DNA from: Adiantum capillus-veneris
Lineage: Eukaryota; Streptophyta; Polypodiopsida; Polypodiales; Pteridaceae
Length of the DNA: 47,500 bases
Assembly (NCBI GenBank): GCA_014529385.2
Contig: CM043958.1
Location: forward strand, 120,508,817-120,556,316
Direction: 5' to 3'
Every line of letters begins with the position of its first letter. The first letter of the stretch is position 1. Shown one piece after another: positions 1 through 10,650 of the stretch. The notes beneath the pieces were generated by a model, which searched no databases, was not told the DNA's origin, and saw nothing but the letters and a program-made list of their open reading frames with translations. The position numbers and the translations under genes are program-made.

Positions 1-324
1 CCTCCCTGCCTGTGGCTCAACTGTCAGAGAGGACTCAAGTGCAAGGTGGGGTCTATCCGTCTCTGGGAAGTTCCCACAAGCGGAGAAGGAAGTAGGAAGG
101 AAACAGATCTGGTGAGCGCCTCAACTACTAGTGGGGGGGCAGCTAGCTCCGCTCGGATAATGCCACGTGGTACTGAAGCCTTGGCTCTAATGAGCCGCGA
201 GATCATAGAGACCAGAGGCTTCTCCATGTCCCCCCATCCATCAGTGCGACCTGTTCTCCCGTGATGATCCAATGAAGAACCCTATATCTCAACTCCATAG
301 AGCAATACAGAAGCCACCAAAGTG

Positions 325-1550
325 TCAAAGAGCCAGAGCTTCGTCCAAGGCTCTTGAAACTGAACCTGTGAACACATCCTCTCCAGTTTCCCCAAACAAG
401 CTACTCTCATGGGCAAACCTATGCAAAGCATCCAAGTGACGTTGCATCCCCTCCGGAGAGTCGGAGATCAACACAATATCATCAGCATATAACAATAGCG
501 GAATCCATGTCCCTGCCAGTGGTGCACCTCTATCACCATCTTTCTCAATGTAGTCAGAAACCTCATCCACATACATACCAAATACAGTAGGAAAGAGCGG
601 GCATCCCTGCTTCACCCCAATAGTGGAGTGAACCGGTGTAGATAGACCCTCTGAGGTGCGTACATGCCCTACTACTGATTTGTACAGTGCCATGATCCCC
701 CAAATGAGCTCTGTGTGGGTACTCCCATCTTCTGTAATCTGCGCATCAATCTAGCTCTGGGTACTATGTCAAATGCTTTGCAAAAGTCCACAAAGCTACA
801 ATAGATCCGTCTCTCACGGGATCTGCCTTCCTCGATGATGGCCCTGAGTGTCAAAATATGGTCAAGAGTAGAAAAACCTCTCCTGAACCTTGCCTGCCCA
901 ACAGCACGCATTCCCTCCCTCTCTGCCCATCTACTCAGCTGTTGCTCAAGAATGGATGCATACAACCGTGCCAATGTGTGTCCAATCATGATAGTGCGAT
1001 AATTTCCAGGCTCCATAGGTACGATCGTAGACAAGCTCCAAGTATCAGGCAAGCCCTCACACATGACATGGTTAAACATAACTGCTAGAAGCTCTGCTAG
1101 TAGATCTCCGGCATGCATGAAATGCTCAGCCACTAAGCCATCATGATCATATGCTCTCCCAGTCCTCATCCTGTCAATGGCCTTCTTCACCATCTCAGCG
1201 GTGAAAAAGGCACATGTGTGTGGGCATGGATCGGGGGGGTCGGGAAGGGGCTGCTGTCCAAAAACTGTGTACAAAGATGATGCGTACGGACCCCAGGTCT
1301 CTGTAGAGGTAATGGCGGGGGGGGGAGACTGCTCATGAAAGAGCCTCCATGCCTCACACGAGTCCCGACTCAAGAATAGCTGGTATAGATCTTGCTCTAG
1401 TCGAGCCAAAAATGTCCTCTTCTTCCGCCGCACTAGGCGTCGGAAGTCAATCTGTGATTGTCTGTGTGTGATGTCCCCCAAAAGCACTTCCCTCGGAAGT
1501 CTAGCTCTAGTCTGACGGCATTCCTCATCATACCAGCTATTCTAAGGCAT
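325..1550 (-). pseudogene. LINE ORF2 reverse transcriptase domain, broken
   Basis: The upstream part (672-1550) begins with a WYDEEC-like segment typical of the linker before LINE RT. It runs through blocks resembling RT motifs 0-2, including NYRTIMIG, ARFRRGFSTLDHI and FVDFCKAFD, where the first catalytic aspartate lies. After a frameshift near 693-710 the next part (325-693) has GVKQGCPLFPTVF and LLLYADDIVL; YADD at bases 478-489 holds the other two catalytic aspartates. The family makes cDNA by target-primed reverse transcription. The frameshift within the palm domain means no complete enzyme can be made without recoding. Confidence 0.85.
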
Positions 1551-1799
1551 GCTCCCAGAACGACGTCTCTGCTCAGGCTGTGTGTGTGGGCATGCCTCTG
1601 CTGCTGCATCATGTAATGTCTGTGTCAGTATGGTAGTAAGCTCCTCCAGAGGTCACCCCAGCTCCTCAATGGATAGGCGCCTGTAAATCCCGTCAATGCA
1701 TACAGAATCCATCTCCCGCGTGAAGATGTAGCGAGTAGGGGCTGCTACCCGTGGAATGTGTGCTACATTGATTTGGAAAGAGATGGTCAGCTACACAAT

Positions 1800-2602
1800 A
1801 GCATGATCCACTGCCACCCCAACAGGTCTAGGCCCAACTGCGAGATCTTGTATACTAGATATGAGGCTCGGCTGTGCCATGACATAATCTACCGTGCTGG
1901 CTCCATGTCTGTGTGGAAAGCATGAAGCCTCCCGCATCGGGAAATCTCTGTAGGCCATTCAAGATGGCCAATCCATGTGCAGTCCCCATGTCTATCAAGT
2001 GCCGTCCATACTCAGTATGTTGCCTATCCTGTGATATTTTGGATAGGCCCATCTTAGCAATATCCAGCTCTCTCAGCATCTCCTCTCAAGTATCATAAAA
2101 TACCGTCTGATGATGGGCAGTCCTAGCATTGAAGTCCCCTAGGATGATAATGTCGCCATCTCTAGAGAATTCCCATATGTCATCATCCAAGATAGAGAAG
2201 GGGGATTGTCCTCTGGGTGGTGCATATGCTAACGTACTCAGGGGAAAGTAGCAAATGGCAATGTAAAGATATCTACCAGTCTCTGCTCTCAATCTCACCC
2301 AGATGTACCTAGCTTGCGCATCCCTACGAGCTATATGTATCAATGGCTGCAAATCCTCCCTCAATAACACTGCCACTCCTCCTGAGCCCCGCCCTTTGTG
2401 CTCTGATCGTGTCGCCTGTCTACAAACTGTCTCCCATCTGTATCCACCAATGTGAGGCATAGACTGCCCAGCGCCTGATGTGTCTCAGAGTAGAAGATGA
2501 TGTCTCGCCCAGTAAAACTCTCCTCAAAAGCACCCACATCAAGACGCATAGATCCATTACAATTCCAGGTAGCAACTTTGAGTGTGGTCCCATAGGTCTC
2601 AC
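1800..2602 (-). pseudogene. LINE ORF2 endonuclease domain, broken
   Basis: This is an exonuclease-endonuclease-phosphatase type domain, recognised from SETHQ, GSGGVAVLLREDL and IILGDFNART. In a further frame it continues as GRHLIDMGTAHGLAILNG and a DYVMAQPSL-like segment, followed by a VAVDHAIV end. These match the order of motifs in L1-type endonucleases, where the GDFN and late DH motifs bind metal and phosphate. The domain is divided over at least three frames with stops. It lies directly upstream of the RT, as expected for one ORF2. Confidence 0.8.
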
Positions 2603-2695
2603 ACCGTCATGTGGAGCGTAGCTCCAATATCACCACTCTTCCATCTCAGTAAAAAGCGATCTTACCTTTTTCCATTGCCGCTCTAATCTCTGGCA

Positions 2696-3484
2696 TTACC
2701 TCCTGCATATGGCGATTTGTGAGAGGGTAAGATCATCCCCGAGAAAGATGCCCGTTTTCTTAAGAGTTGGTCTCTTCTTCAAAAAGTCCTTCGCTTCCAT
2801 GGAGGAAAAACAAAGGATGAGTGCCCTTTCTTTCAAGGTTTCCCCCTTGCTCCCATTTTTCTTGTTGCCTCCATGCTCTTGAGCGCATCGGCTCATGAAC
2901 CCCCATCAAAGCCATGAGTTCTTTTACCTCTTCGTCCACATTATCTTTGTCTTTAAGGCCGCAAATTCTCACATGTAGAGAGCGCACACGCCTTCTTTGC
3001 TCCTCTTCTAGTGTCAGGTTAATTATGGTGGGTGTGGAAGTTGTTGTTTCCTTGCTTTTCCCCTTCTTGGCAACCTCAATCCATTTCCCGGCCTCATCAA
3101 CCTTCTGTTGAGTCTTTGTAATGACGTCCACCCAAGAGGTCGTCATTTCTTTGTGTTGCTCTTCCCCCTCTTTGATGGCTCGCACTTGTTCTTTGATCGT
3201 GTTGATCTCTTCTATTACTGAAGGTTGCATTCTCCTTCTTCAAGAGTGTTTCGTGAGCGTACCTCGGTGAGCTCCTTGAGTGATGCAATCTCTCCATCTT
3301 GGGCCGTCAGCAGCCGACCTCCCATTGCCACAATCTTGCTTTCTTGGGCCGAAACGCGATCCTCGAGCATTCTTATTGTCCCTAATAGTTGGCGGCTGAT
3401 ATTGTTAATGGTTTCGACCAATTTCTTCTTTGCACTTTGAAACAGTCTTCTAAGGGGTCGGCCTTATCACTTTGCTTCCTCATG
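2696..3484 (-). pseudogene. LINE ORF1 (coiled coil plus RNA-binding-like domain), broken
   Basis: The N-terminal part (3215-3484) includes MLEDRVSAQESKIVAMGGRL and EIASLKEL, a heptad-like coiled coil. A second frame (2760-3230) starts near MQPSVIEEINTIKEQ and goes on to a charged stretch and RRRVRSLHVRICGLKDKDN. That last segment reads like the beta-strand of the RRM-like domain of LINE ORF1 proteins, which bind the element RNA. A frameshift near 3225 separates the two. A smaller frame (2696-2896) carries the downstream end. Assignment rests on position upstream of the endonuclease and on the coiled coil, not on strong family motifs. Confidence 0.6.
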
Positions 3485-3489
3485 TTTGA

Positions 3490-3767
3490 TCGATGTCAAA
3501 AACGAGGAAAAATTGGCCTACACGCACGGGTGCTTCTACATTATGCGTACATGTTCCACACTAAGAATACATGGCGCATTTCCTGTAATTTCTGCAAAAT
3601 ACAACCAAGCGACAAAAAAACCCCATAAAAACCCCGTTTATGTAATTTCTGCACAATTTTGAATTTCTGCAATTACTGAATTTCCTGAATTCTGCAATTG
3701 TTTGAAGGCCTACGATTTTTGATTTTTTGATTTTGGGTGGACTGTCTGCTGCTGTTGTACCTACGGT
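3490..3767. other. Unassigned AT-rich stretch between LINE and H element
   Basis: I see no coding signal. It contains several copies of a short word near aatttctgca (3585-3700), probably LINE 5' leader or older repeat debris. Confidence 0.4.

Positions 3768-3800
<33 letters not shown>
3768..3800. repeat. 33-base poly(G) tract
   Basis: An uninterrupted run of G. Such a run is hard to sequence, so its length may be wrong in the assembly. Confidence 0.9.
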
Positions 3801-3802
<2 letters not shown>

Positions 3803-4184
3803 ACACACGAGGGGGTGTGCAATGTGCAATGTGGGTATATGTGAAAGTGCAATGTGCAGGTGTGTGTGTGTGTGTGTGTAGGGGCGACAACAGCAAGGGG
3901 GGATGGGGACGGAGGCATCACCTGGTTGCAGGCCGATCAATAATGCAGCAGCTTGCACGCAGGACAGCTGGTTGGGCACGCGAGGTCGCAGGCAGCAAGC
4001 CAGTGCAGGCGAGCATGGCAAACCAGCGCGAAAAACCAGCAGGACAAGGAACAGGAGGTCGTACAGGTCGCAGGAACCCTAAACGCGTCCCTGGTCTAGT
4101 CCTTCCTCGTCCCTGGTCCAGCCTAGTGGTCTAGTCACTTGCCCTGGTCTAGTAGAGTCAGGACATGTGTTCAACCACTTATAG
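3801..4184 (+). mobile_element. 5' leader of left H element, upstream of the A insertion
   Basis: The last ~70 bases (about 4120-4184) match, in reverse complement, the outer end of the right H copy (about 17490-17557), with words such as tggtctagtca and ctagtagagtc in both. The left H copy was therefore continuous from here to 10616 before A inserted. Where the H element begins on the left is not visible. An open frame at 3727-4134 lies over low-complexity G and TG repeats and has no recognisable domain. Confidence 0.6.
3861..3879. repeat. (TG)n microsatellite
   Basis: A short TG repeat, preceded by three copies of the word gtgcaatgtg (3817-3860). Confidence 0.85.
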
Positions 4185-4189
4185 ATCTT

Positions 4190-4574
4190 TAAAACGAACG
4201 AGGAGGGAGGATCTCCAGACTACACAGACCGCCTACAGATACGCGTCAGACGAACCACCCGACCATAGCCACCATCTGCCAGCTCCCCCGTGCTTGGGCC
4301 AGCGTCCGAGGACGTAGGCATGCACCTGTAAGACCGAGCGTCCCATACCACCCGGCCTCACCTCCTCGAGGTGACCTCGCGCACTCCTAGCCTCGCGGGC
4401 TAACCACTGGCACTCTGCCCGTGGGGGTCGATAACTGTAAATGAGGCCTTGGACTCCCTTTTATAATAATGGCCGGCCACACTGGCCGGGTTCACACTAC
4501 GTCCGCCCGGACACTAGACGCCCATCCCAACGGCATCTGGGCTAGATCCCCTCTCCTGTGAGCGGGACATAACT
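4190..4574 (-). repeat. Element A 3' LTR
   Basis: 385 bp, highly similar to 10230-10610. On the minus strand it starts agttatgtcccgctc instead of the family tgttatgtcccgctc, so the terminal TG is mutated. A TATA-like word lies near 4459-4466. Confidence 0.93.
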
Positions 4575-4590
4575 TACTTCCCCCCTTAAG
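4575..4590 (-). other. Element A polypurine tract
   Basis: Minus-strand aaggggggaagta lies directly before the 3' LTR. This is the plus-strand primer site of Ty3-type elements. The same tract precedes the 3' LTR of B at about 27163-27176. Confidence 0.85.
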
Positions 4591-5110
4591 AACCATTGAT
4601 GTCCTCATCAATGAAGTGGGAATACTGAGCCATCAAAGCTCTAACAGGTTCCCAAGAAGCAAACCTTTCAGATTGACCCTTCCATTTAATTAAGTACTCA
4701 TCATAAGCCTTTTGGCGCAAATGACGGGTACGATGATCCAAAACTGCTTCTGGTTCTAGAGGAATATACTCAGTTTGCATATCTTGCCATACATTTTCCT
4801 CGATAGGCACGTCGGCTTCGCCCAATTTCACTTTAAGGCGGCTGACATGAAACACTGGATGTACACTAACATCTGAAGGAAGAGCTAGTTTGTAGGCAAC
4901 TTGGCCAATTTTCTTTGTGATCAGGAACGGACCACAATATCTAGCTGAAAGCTTATAATGCTTTCCCGTTCGCATAGTCTTGGAATCCTTGGGTATCTTC
5001 AGATAGACCCATTGTCCCACATCTAGAGTCCTTGGAGATCTCTTTTGATTAGCATAAGTAGTGACTCGATCACGAGCCGTTCTTATACTATCCTTAGCCA
5101 ATTCGAGCAT
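4586..5110 (-). pseudogene. Element A integrase C-terminus with chromodomain
   Basis: The frame covers the integrase C-terminal core (VYLKIPKDSKTM, RYCGPFLI, HPVFHVSRLK) and then a chromodomain ending AYDEYLIKWKGQSERFASWEP, followed by a stop. The aromatic residues of YLIKWKG and SWEP are those that recognise methylated histone tails in chromodomains. In chromoviruses this domain steers integration towards heterochromatin. It is joined to the integrase catalytic core by a frame change near 5085-5110. Confidence 0.9.
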
Positions 5111-5960
5111 TTCCGCATGTCATACAGGAAATCACGAGCTTGGCGTTCCTTGACTTTCTCTAAGCCAATAGCAATTGGGGATTTAGGCTCAAATCCATAC
5201 ATCAGCATGAACGGGCTAAATCCAGTAGCAAAATGCTTGCTACTATTATAGGCAAACTCTAACTGTGGAAGATACCTTTCCCAATCAGATTGCCTGTGAG
5301 AGACATAGGCTCTCAACATGTCTTCTAATGTCTGGTTCATCCTCTCAGTTTGTCCATCGGACTCAGGATGATCAGAAGACGACATACTCAACTTCGTCTG
5401 AAGATGAGCAAAGACATCTCGCCAAAATCGGCCAGTGAACTTAGTATCTCGATCACTGACGATATCTTCTGGGAGACCATATAGCTTATAAAGCTGATCG
5501 ACAAATAAAACCGCCAACTCATGGCTTTTTACTGTCAACTTCGTTGGTATAAACTTCGCCATTTTTGTGAGTCTATCGACCACAACCCAAATAGCGTCAT
5601 TGCCCCAACTAGTATTTGGCAAACCAACGATGAAGTCCATGAAAATACTTTGCCAGTTGGCATCTGGGATTTCCAATGGATGTAGCAGGCAAACTTTCCT
5701 AAGGCGCTCTGCCTTATTGACCCGACACTGAGCGCATCTCTTCACATAGCTCTCTATGTAAGAGCGCATTCTTGGCCAATAGAAACCAAAGCCAAAGTGC
5801 TCTGGATGCCTGGGTGCCCAGCACTAGGAACGTCGTGGCATTCGCACAAAATCCTTTGTCGAATCTTATCAATTTCCGACACGCAGACTTTACCAATTCG
5901 GAACAATAGTCCACGTCTAATGGAATATTGTCGCTATCTCGTCTCTCCAGCACGACTCAC
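5083..5960 (-). pseudogene. Element A integrase zinc-binding and catalytic core
   Basis: The frame 5083-5769 has the CX2C half of the zinc-binding domain (KRCAQCRVNKAERL). It then has the D, D, E core as MDFIVGLP, VSDRDTKF and SDGQTERMNQ. LPQLEFAYNSS and SPFMLMYG are typical of Ty3 integrases. The histidine half lies upstream in another frame (to about 5960). It would insert the cDNA into the chromosome. Core catalytic residues are present but the flanking frames are broken. Confidence 0.9.
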
Positions 5961-7242
5961 TTGGGTCTCCGGACAACCCAAGACTGTATGCGAGTCATGC
6001 CTCGCTTCGACCTCGTTCCATATCTTGCCAAAATGGCCATCAGAACGACATAGCCCTCGGAGAGAGAGAGAAATCCGTCGAGATTTCAGCCATAAACAAG
6101 GCATTGACCTTAGGAATCCTGCTGAGCGCATCAGCAAATCGATTGCTGGATCCTTTTCTATAACGGATCTCAAAGTTCAACTCTTACATAAGCTCAACCC
6201 ATCTAGCTTTCCGGCCTCTGAGATCACCCTGATCACAGATATAGCGCAAGGAATGATGATCTGTCCATGCAACAAACGTAGAGCTATACAAGTAGTGCCG
6301 CCATTTCCTCAAGGCGTGGACTACGATGTAATGCTCCTTCTCATACGTTGGATAACGCATCTCTGCGTCAGAAAGCTTCTTACTTTCAAACGCAACAGGA
6401 CGTCCATCCTGATATAATGTCGCACCAATAGCATAATCACTAGCATCCGTTTCAACCACAAAAGGTTTGCTAGGATCCACAATGTGTAATATTGACGCAG
6501 TACTCACCAAGTGCTTTAGTGTCCGAAAGCTCTCGTCGAGACGCTCATTCCAGACAACAGGGGGATTACCTTTACGATGAGGACCCGAAGTCTTCGGCCC
6601 TTTCACCCCTCCTTTTAAAAGTTGCGTAAGCGGAGTAGCAACTTTAGAGTAATCCTTGATAAACTTGCGAAAGAATCCAGTAAAGCCTAAAAAGGACTTT
6701 ACTTGGCGTACATTCTTCAGAATGAGCCAATTTCGCACTTTATCCAATTTTTCAGGGTCAACGTGAATTCCATCGCGAGTAATGATATGACCAGAGTACA
6801 GAAGCTCTTTCTTAAAGAATTCACACTTAGAATCCTTAGCGTAAAGCTTCTCAGTTCTCAATACTTCGAGAACAGTGCGTATACGCACTAGGTGCTCAGA
6901 CAAACTTCGGCTGTAGATCAAGATATCATCGAGAAATACAACAACGAAGTTGCCTAAATATGGTCTCAGCAGATCATTCATCATCTGCTGGAACGTGGCT
7001 GGAGCATTGGTCAAACCAAAAGGCAAGACCAAAAACTCATAGTGACCATAACGCGTATGGAAGCCTGTCTTAGGAATATCTTCCAGTTTGATCCGTATCT
7101 GATGATAGCCTGATCGCAGGTCTATCTTTGTAAAATAGAACGCTCCATGGAGCCAAGCTATCAGATCGTCCATGCGCGGGAGCAGATACTTGTTCTTGAC
7201 AGTGAGCTTATTCAACCCCTTGTAATCCACGCAAAAGCGCAT
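5961..7242 (-). pseudogene. Element A reverse transcriptase and RNase H
   Basis: The frame 6184-7242 (352 aa) starts at [12 protein letters not shown] and includes FTKIDLRSGYHQI (first catalytic Asp), LPFGLTNAPATFQ and VVFLDDILIYS (FLDD active-site box). RNase H follows with ETDASDYAIGA, YEKE and WTDHHSL, giving its D-E-D residues; the end of RNase H runs into another frame (5934-6173). A CGA-to-TGA change at about 7257-7260, immediately upstream of MRFCV, cuts this frame from the upstream part. Element B has CGA at that codon. Confidence 0.92.
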
Positions 7243-7257
7243 AGTGTTATCCTTCTT

Positions 7258-8306
7258 TCAAGAAAGTAGCACTGGCGCTCCCCACGAGGATTTGTTAGGC
7301 CGAACAAAACCCCTGTCGAGATAATCCTTCAACTGTCGCTGAATCTCGTCCTCCTCGGTTTTACTAAACCGATAGGGTTGCTTTGAGAAGGGCTGACTAC
7401 CAGCCACCAACTCAATGCCATGATCTACTCCTCTCGAAGGCGGCAAGCCAGGAGGTAGATCATCAAGAAAAACATCCTTGAAATCAGTCATGATTTCTCG
7501 GATAAGGTTGGATTCGTCGGAATCCCCAAGTTCAACAGAGGAACATGAAACATTTTGACGAAATTCAGTGACAGAAGTACCAAGCACTAATAAATCAAAC
7601 CAAGCAGATGGTAGACATTGATAAAAGTCAACATCAGAAGACTTTATTTCTTTATACATTTCCAAAGCAGTAACAACTCGTATTGCAAAACCATTATTTA
7701 CAGACTTCTGGTTACAAAAGACACAGATACATGGGGCATGTTCTGCTTAACAAAAGCAAGAGAGTGATGTACATAGTCTATATACAATGAGTCTTGTTTA
7801 TCATAAAACCATGGAATTCCTAAAATAACATATGCTCTGTCCAGGCGCATGATGTGGAAATCCAGGTTCTCTTTGTAATCAGCCAGCTCGAGCGACAAGT
7901 CTGGAACCATCCGATTCTATACATCCATATCCACGCTACGAGCCATCTTCACGCGATACTCATGGTCACTGTCCCGCGTCCGCAGGCTCAGTTTCTGCAC
8001 CAATTTTGCATCCACAAAATTGTGTGAGCTTCCATTATCAAGGAGTAGGGTCACGTCGTGACCATTGACCTTCCCGTAGAAACGGAGAAGATCGTGCTTA
8101 TCAAACACTTTGGTGCTAAAAGTACAATTAGTGCATGAACTGTGCGCTAAATGATGGATTTCAACTTGAACAATATCAGAGTTACCTAAGATCTCGTGAA
8201 TCTGAACCGAAGGACGACCTTGCGGTTTCTGCGTCTTCTTCTTCTTGGGGCAATCCTTGATTTGGTGACCCGTCTGGCCACATCCGAAGCAAGCCCCCTT
8301 CTTCAC
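7258..8306 (-). pseudogene. Element A zinc knuckle, aspartic protease and RT N-terminus
   Basis: From the 5' side, frame 7917-8306 has a CX2CX4HX4C knuckle ([14 protein letters not shown]) and the protease active site [14 protein letters not shown]. It ends at a TAG where B has TGG (DVWNRM). Frame 7698-7910 has the protease C-terminus with VILGIPWF. Frame 7258-7665 has the linker and the start of RT ([39 protein letters not shown]). The knuckle binds element RNA and the protease matures Gag-Pol. Confidence 0.88.
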
Positions 8307-9278
8307 TGCATCAGCAAACTGAAGAATTTCTGGCTTTCTTCTTCTCCTGAGAAGATCTCGGCGGTGATTTGGACTTATGCTGGAATCAGGGTCGCTTCCT
8401 CAAAGCACCCTCACCGAATTGATGGTCTGCAGTTCTTTTCTTCTCATAATTCGCTCCATTTATTAAATGGAACGTCTTGGCCTTTGCCACTGCATCCTCG
8501 ACATCAGTCGGGGCTTTATCCTTGATTAAGGCCCACCGGTAATCTTCATGTAACCCCAACAAGTACATGTGCACGGCGTGCATGGAATCCACCTTGCAGA
8601 AGGGGAGTGCCTCTTTGAAAGCTGTCGTATATTTATCAAAAGACGGTTTTCACCGAAAGACTTTGCAGTTTGGCATAAGCTTTCAAAGGGTCCATTTTGG
8701 CCAAATCCCTCTTGAATTTCACACAAAAATCAGCCCACGTCGTAGACTTCTCTGTCATGTCGAGCCACCAAGTAAGCGCTTTACTGTGCAGATAGAGAGG
8801 AATCGTCTGAATAGTGTGTTCATCATGCTCCCCATGGAGATCAAAGTATGTGGTCCACTGGTGCAGTGAGTTATTTACGGCCAATTCCGTACACTCCTTC
8901 TCTTCACCTGAGAAATTTGTAGTTTTATACGGAATTGTGGCAGTCGGACCACCCTGCGAACGCACAAAAGCAGCAATTGCGGATCATATTGCGGATGATC
9001 CGCAATTGCTGGAGATGGGTTTCCCCCTCGGAAATACACGCAGTCGTCGACTGAGCCATATTTTTGAGAGTAAAAAGTCGAGAACTGAGCCCCTGTACGA
9101 CCCCTTCGAGAGAGGCCAAGCGAAGGTTCGTATGAACATTCGCGTTTTCCAGAGCGGTGACACTCTAGTCGAAACTCTGGAAAGTGCTTGTAATCCATGT
9201 GTAGAGAGCATGCGTGAATGGAATCTCGATGTTACCTGGCGCGTCGTCACGCTGCACAACTAAGCTGGACGAATCCAT
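8307..9278 (-). pseudogene. Element A Gag, broken
   Basis: The likely start is the ATG at 9278-9276 (MDSSSLVVQRDD), which hits a stop after 37 codons. Further gag pieces lie in other frames: 8636-8965 holds the capsid-like core (TIPLYLHSKALTWWLDM, FCVKFKRDLA) and 8386-8592 holds the C-terminal part (MYLLGLHEDYRWAL). Gag would form the particle that packages element RNA. At least three frame changes or stops make it non-functional. Confidence 0.8.
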
Positions 9279-9299
9279 GGTGAAGTGCGTGAAAAACTG

Positions 9300-9820
9300 G
9301 AAGTTTCATGCGAAATCGGGCCTTTTCTACACTTTTCGATCGCGAAAAGTTGAAGTGCGAGGAGCTCCACGCGTCGGCGTGAGCGTCTGAAGGTGAGCAA
9401 GTGATGGTGGGAGCGCGAGAGCGCGAGCGAGTGAGAGAGAGGAGTGGCAGGAGAGGAGCAGGGAGCTCAAAAAGTGAGGCTCTGTAAACTCTGCAACTCC
9501 ATTAGTGAGTTTTAATAAATGACAGGTTTCATACCTTTTTAAAAAAACCCAAAGTGCCCTGGGCACCCTTTAAAAAAAAGGGTCAATTTATTAAACATAT
9601 GGCGCTAAAACTCAACTCAAGGCCAGCGTAAAAAAAATCAGCGAAGGCTGCAAATATCACCAGCGTTAGGATCCAGCAATCGGACGCGTGGAAAGGAATT
9701 GGGTCCGTGCACTCAGCGTGCCTGTGTGTGCCCCTCACGCTCATCAACGCCAGCCTGGAGCCAAAGTCCACGCTCCCCTGCAGAATCCCAACGCAGCTTC
9801 ATGCCAAGGCATACATAGAG

Positions 9821-9894
<74 letters not shown>

Positions 9895-10216
9895 GCTTCG
9901 CACAGAGGAGAAAGAGATTACAGAGAGTTTAAAGAGGATACTACATGCTGAATTTTAATCTAAAATCAGCCACTTAATGAGTAATTTACCGATCTCATAA
10001 AAAACCAGTAAAATCAATAAGTAATCCCCCAGTTTTCAATAGTTTCACCTACCAATTTGCTGATTTTATCATAGTATTGATTTACACTTGCAAACATACT
10101 GAAGAGAAGAAAAATGATTAATTAAATAACTATTTCATCAAAAATTGCATGAAACAAAGACTATCCGAGTCGAACCTATCCGTAGGTGTGCACACGGTCG
10201 TTCGTGCACCCAAGCC
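9300..10216 (-). other. Element A 5' leader with a (CT)n block
   Basis: Untranslated leader between primer-binding site and gag. A pure (CT)n tract lies at 9823-9892. The open frames across this block are just the dinucleotide read as Ser-Leu and are not genes. Confidence 0.75.
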
Positions 10217-10229
10217 GGCTCTAATACCA
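10217..10229 (-). other. Element A primer-binding site
   Basis: Minus-strand tggtattagagcc abuts the 5' LTR. It is complementary, with one mismatch (C to T at the seventh base), to the 3' end of plant initiator-Met tRNA. The usual form is tggtatcagag. Confidence 0.9.
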
Positions 10230-10610
10230 TGAAACGAACGAGGAGGGAGGATCTCCCGGCCACAGAGACCGCCTACAGATACGCGTCGGACGAACCACCC
10301 GACCATAGCCACCATCCGGAAGCTCCCCCGTGCTGGGGCCAATGTCCGAGGACGTAGGCGTGCATTTGTAAGACCGAGCGTCCCATACCACCCGGCCTCA
10401 CCTCCTCGAGGTGACCTCGCGCACTCCTAGCCTCGCGGGCTAACCACTGGCACTCTACCAGTGGGGGTCGATAACTGTAAATGAGGCCTTGGCCTCCCTT
10501 TTATAATAATGGCCGGCCACACTGGCCGTGTTCACACTCAGCCCGAACACTGGACGCCCATCCCGACAGCATCTGGGCTAGATCCCCTCTCCTGTGAGCG
10601 GGACATAACA
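10230..10610 (-). repeat. Element A 5' LTR
   Basis: 381 bp, bounded tgttatgtcc...gtttca on the minus strand. A TATA-like box (minus-strand attataaaagg) lies near 10498-10508 and would drive element transcription. Confidence 0.93.
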
Positions 10611-10650
10611 ATCTTCTTACCCAAAGCTTGGTTGGGTTTGTGGTCGCTGC

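Larger units (their letters stand above)
1..3490 (-). mobile_element. Decayed LINE (non-LTR retrotransposon), 3' end beyond the window
   Basis: On the minus strand the order is ORF1 (coiled coil, then a nucleic-acid-binding-like domain), an apurinic-type endonuclease, then a reverse transcriptase with YADD. This is the layout of plant L1-type LINEs, which nick chromosomal DNA and copy their RNA at the nick. Each part sits in several frames with stops, so the copy is dead. The 3' end, with any poly(A) tail and target duplication, lies left of base 1. A last piece (24-272, minus) may be the downstream tail of ORF2. The 5' limit is not sharp: the first plausible ORF1 ATG is near 3484, and 3490-3760 could be 5' leader. 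Confidence 0.85.
4190..10610 (-). mobile_element. LTR retrotransposon A, Ty3/gypsy chromovirus, full length but degenerate
   Basis: A complete element of 6421 bp with two LTRs (4190-4574 and 10230-10610), initiator-Met primer-binding site, polypurine tract and, in order, gag, CCHC knuckle, protease, RT, RNase H, integrase and chromodomain. The five bases on each side, 4185-4189 and 10611-10615, are both ATCTT, a perfect target-site duplication. It inserted into the leader of the left H element. Stops and frameshifts occur in gag, protease and at the protease/RT junction, so it is not autonomous now. It belongs to the same family as B (22534-27538). Confidence 0.95.

Noticed and set aside
3561-4134. 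Proline- or glycine-rich frames on both strands
   Set aside because: They derive from the poly(G) and TG repeats; no domain or conserved segment is visible.
9688-9958. Open frames with long Ser-Leu repeats
   Set aside because: They are only the (CT)n microsatellite at 9823-9892 read in two frames, within the leader of element A.
4190-10610. An active copy of element A
   Set aside because: Although the structure and target duplication are complete, gag and pol contain several stops and frame changes and one LTR terminus is mutated.
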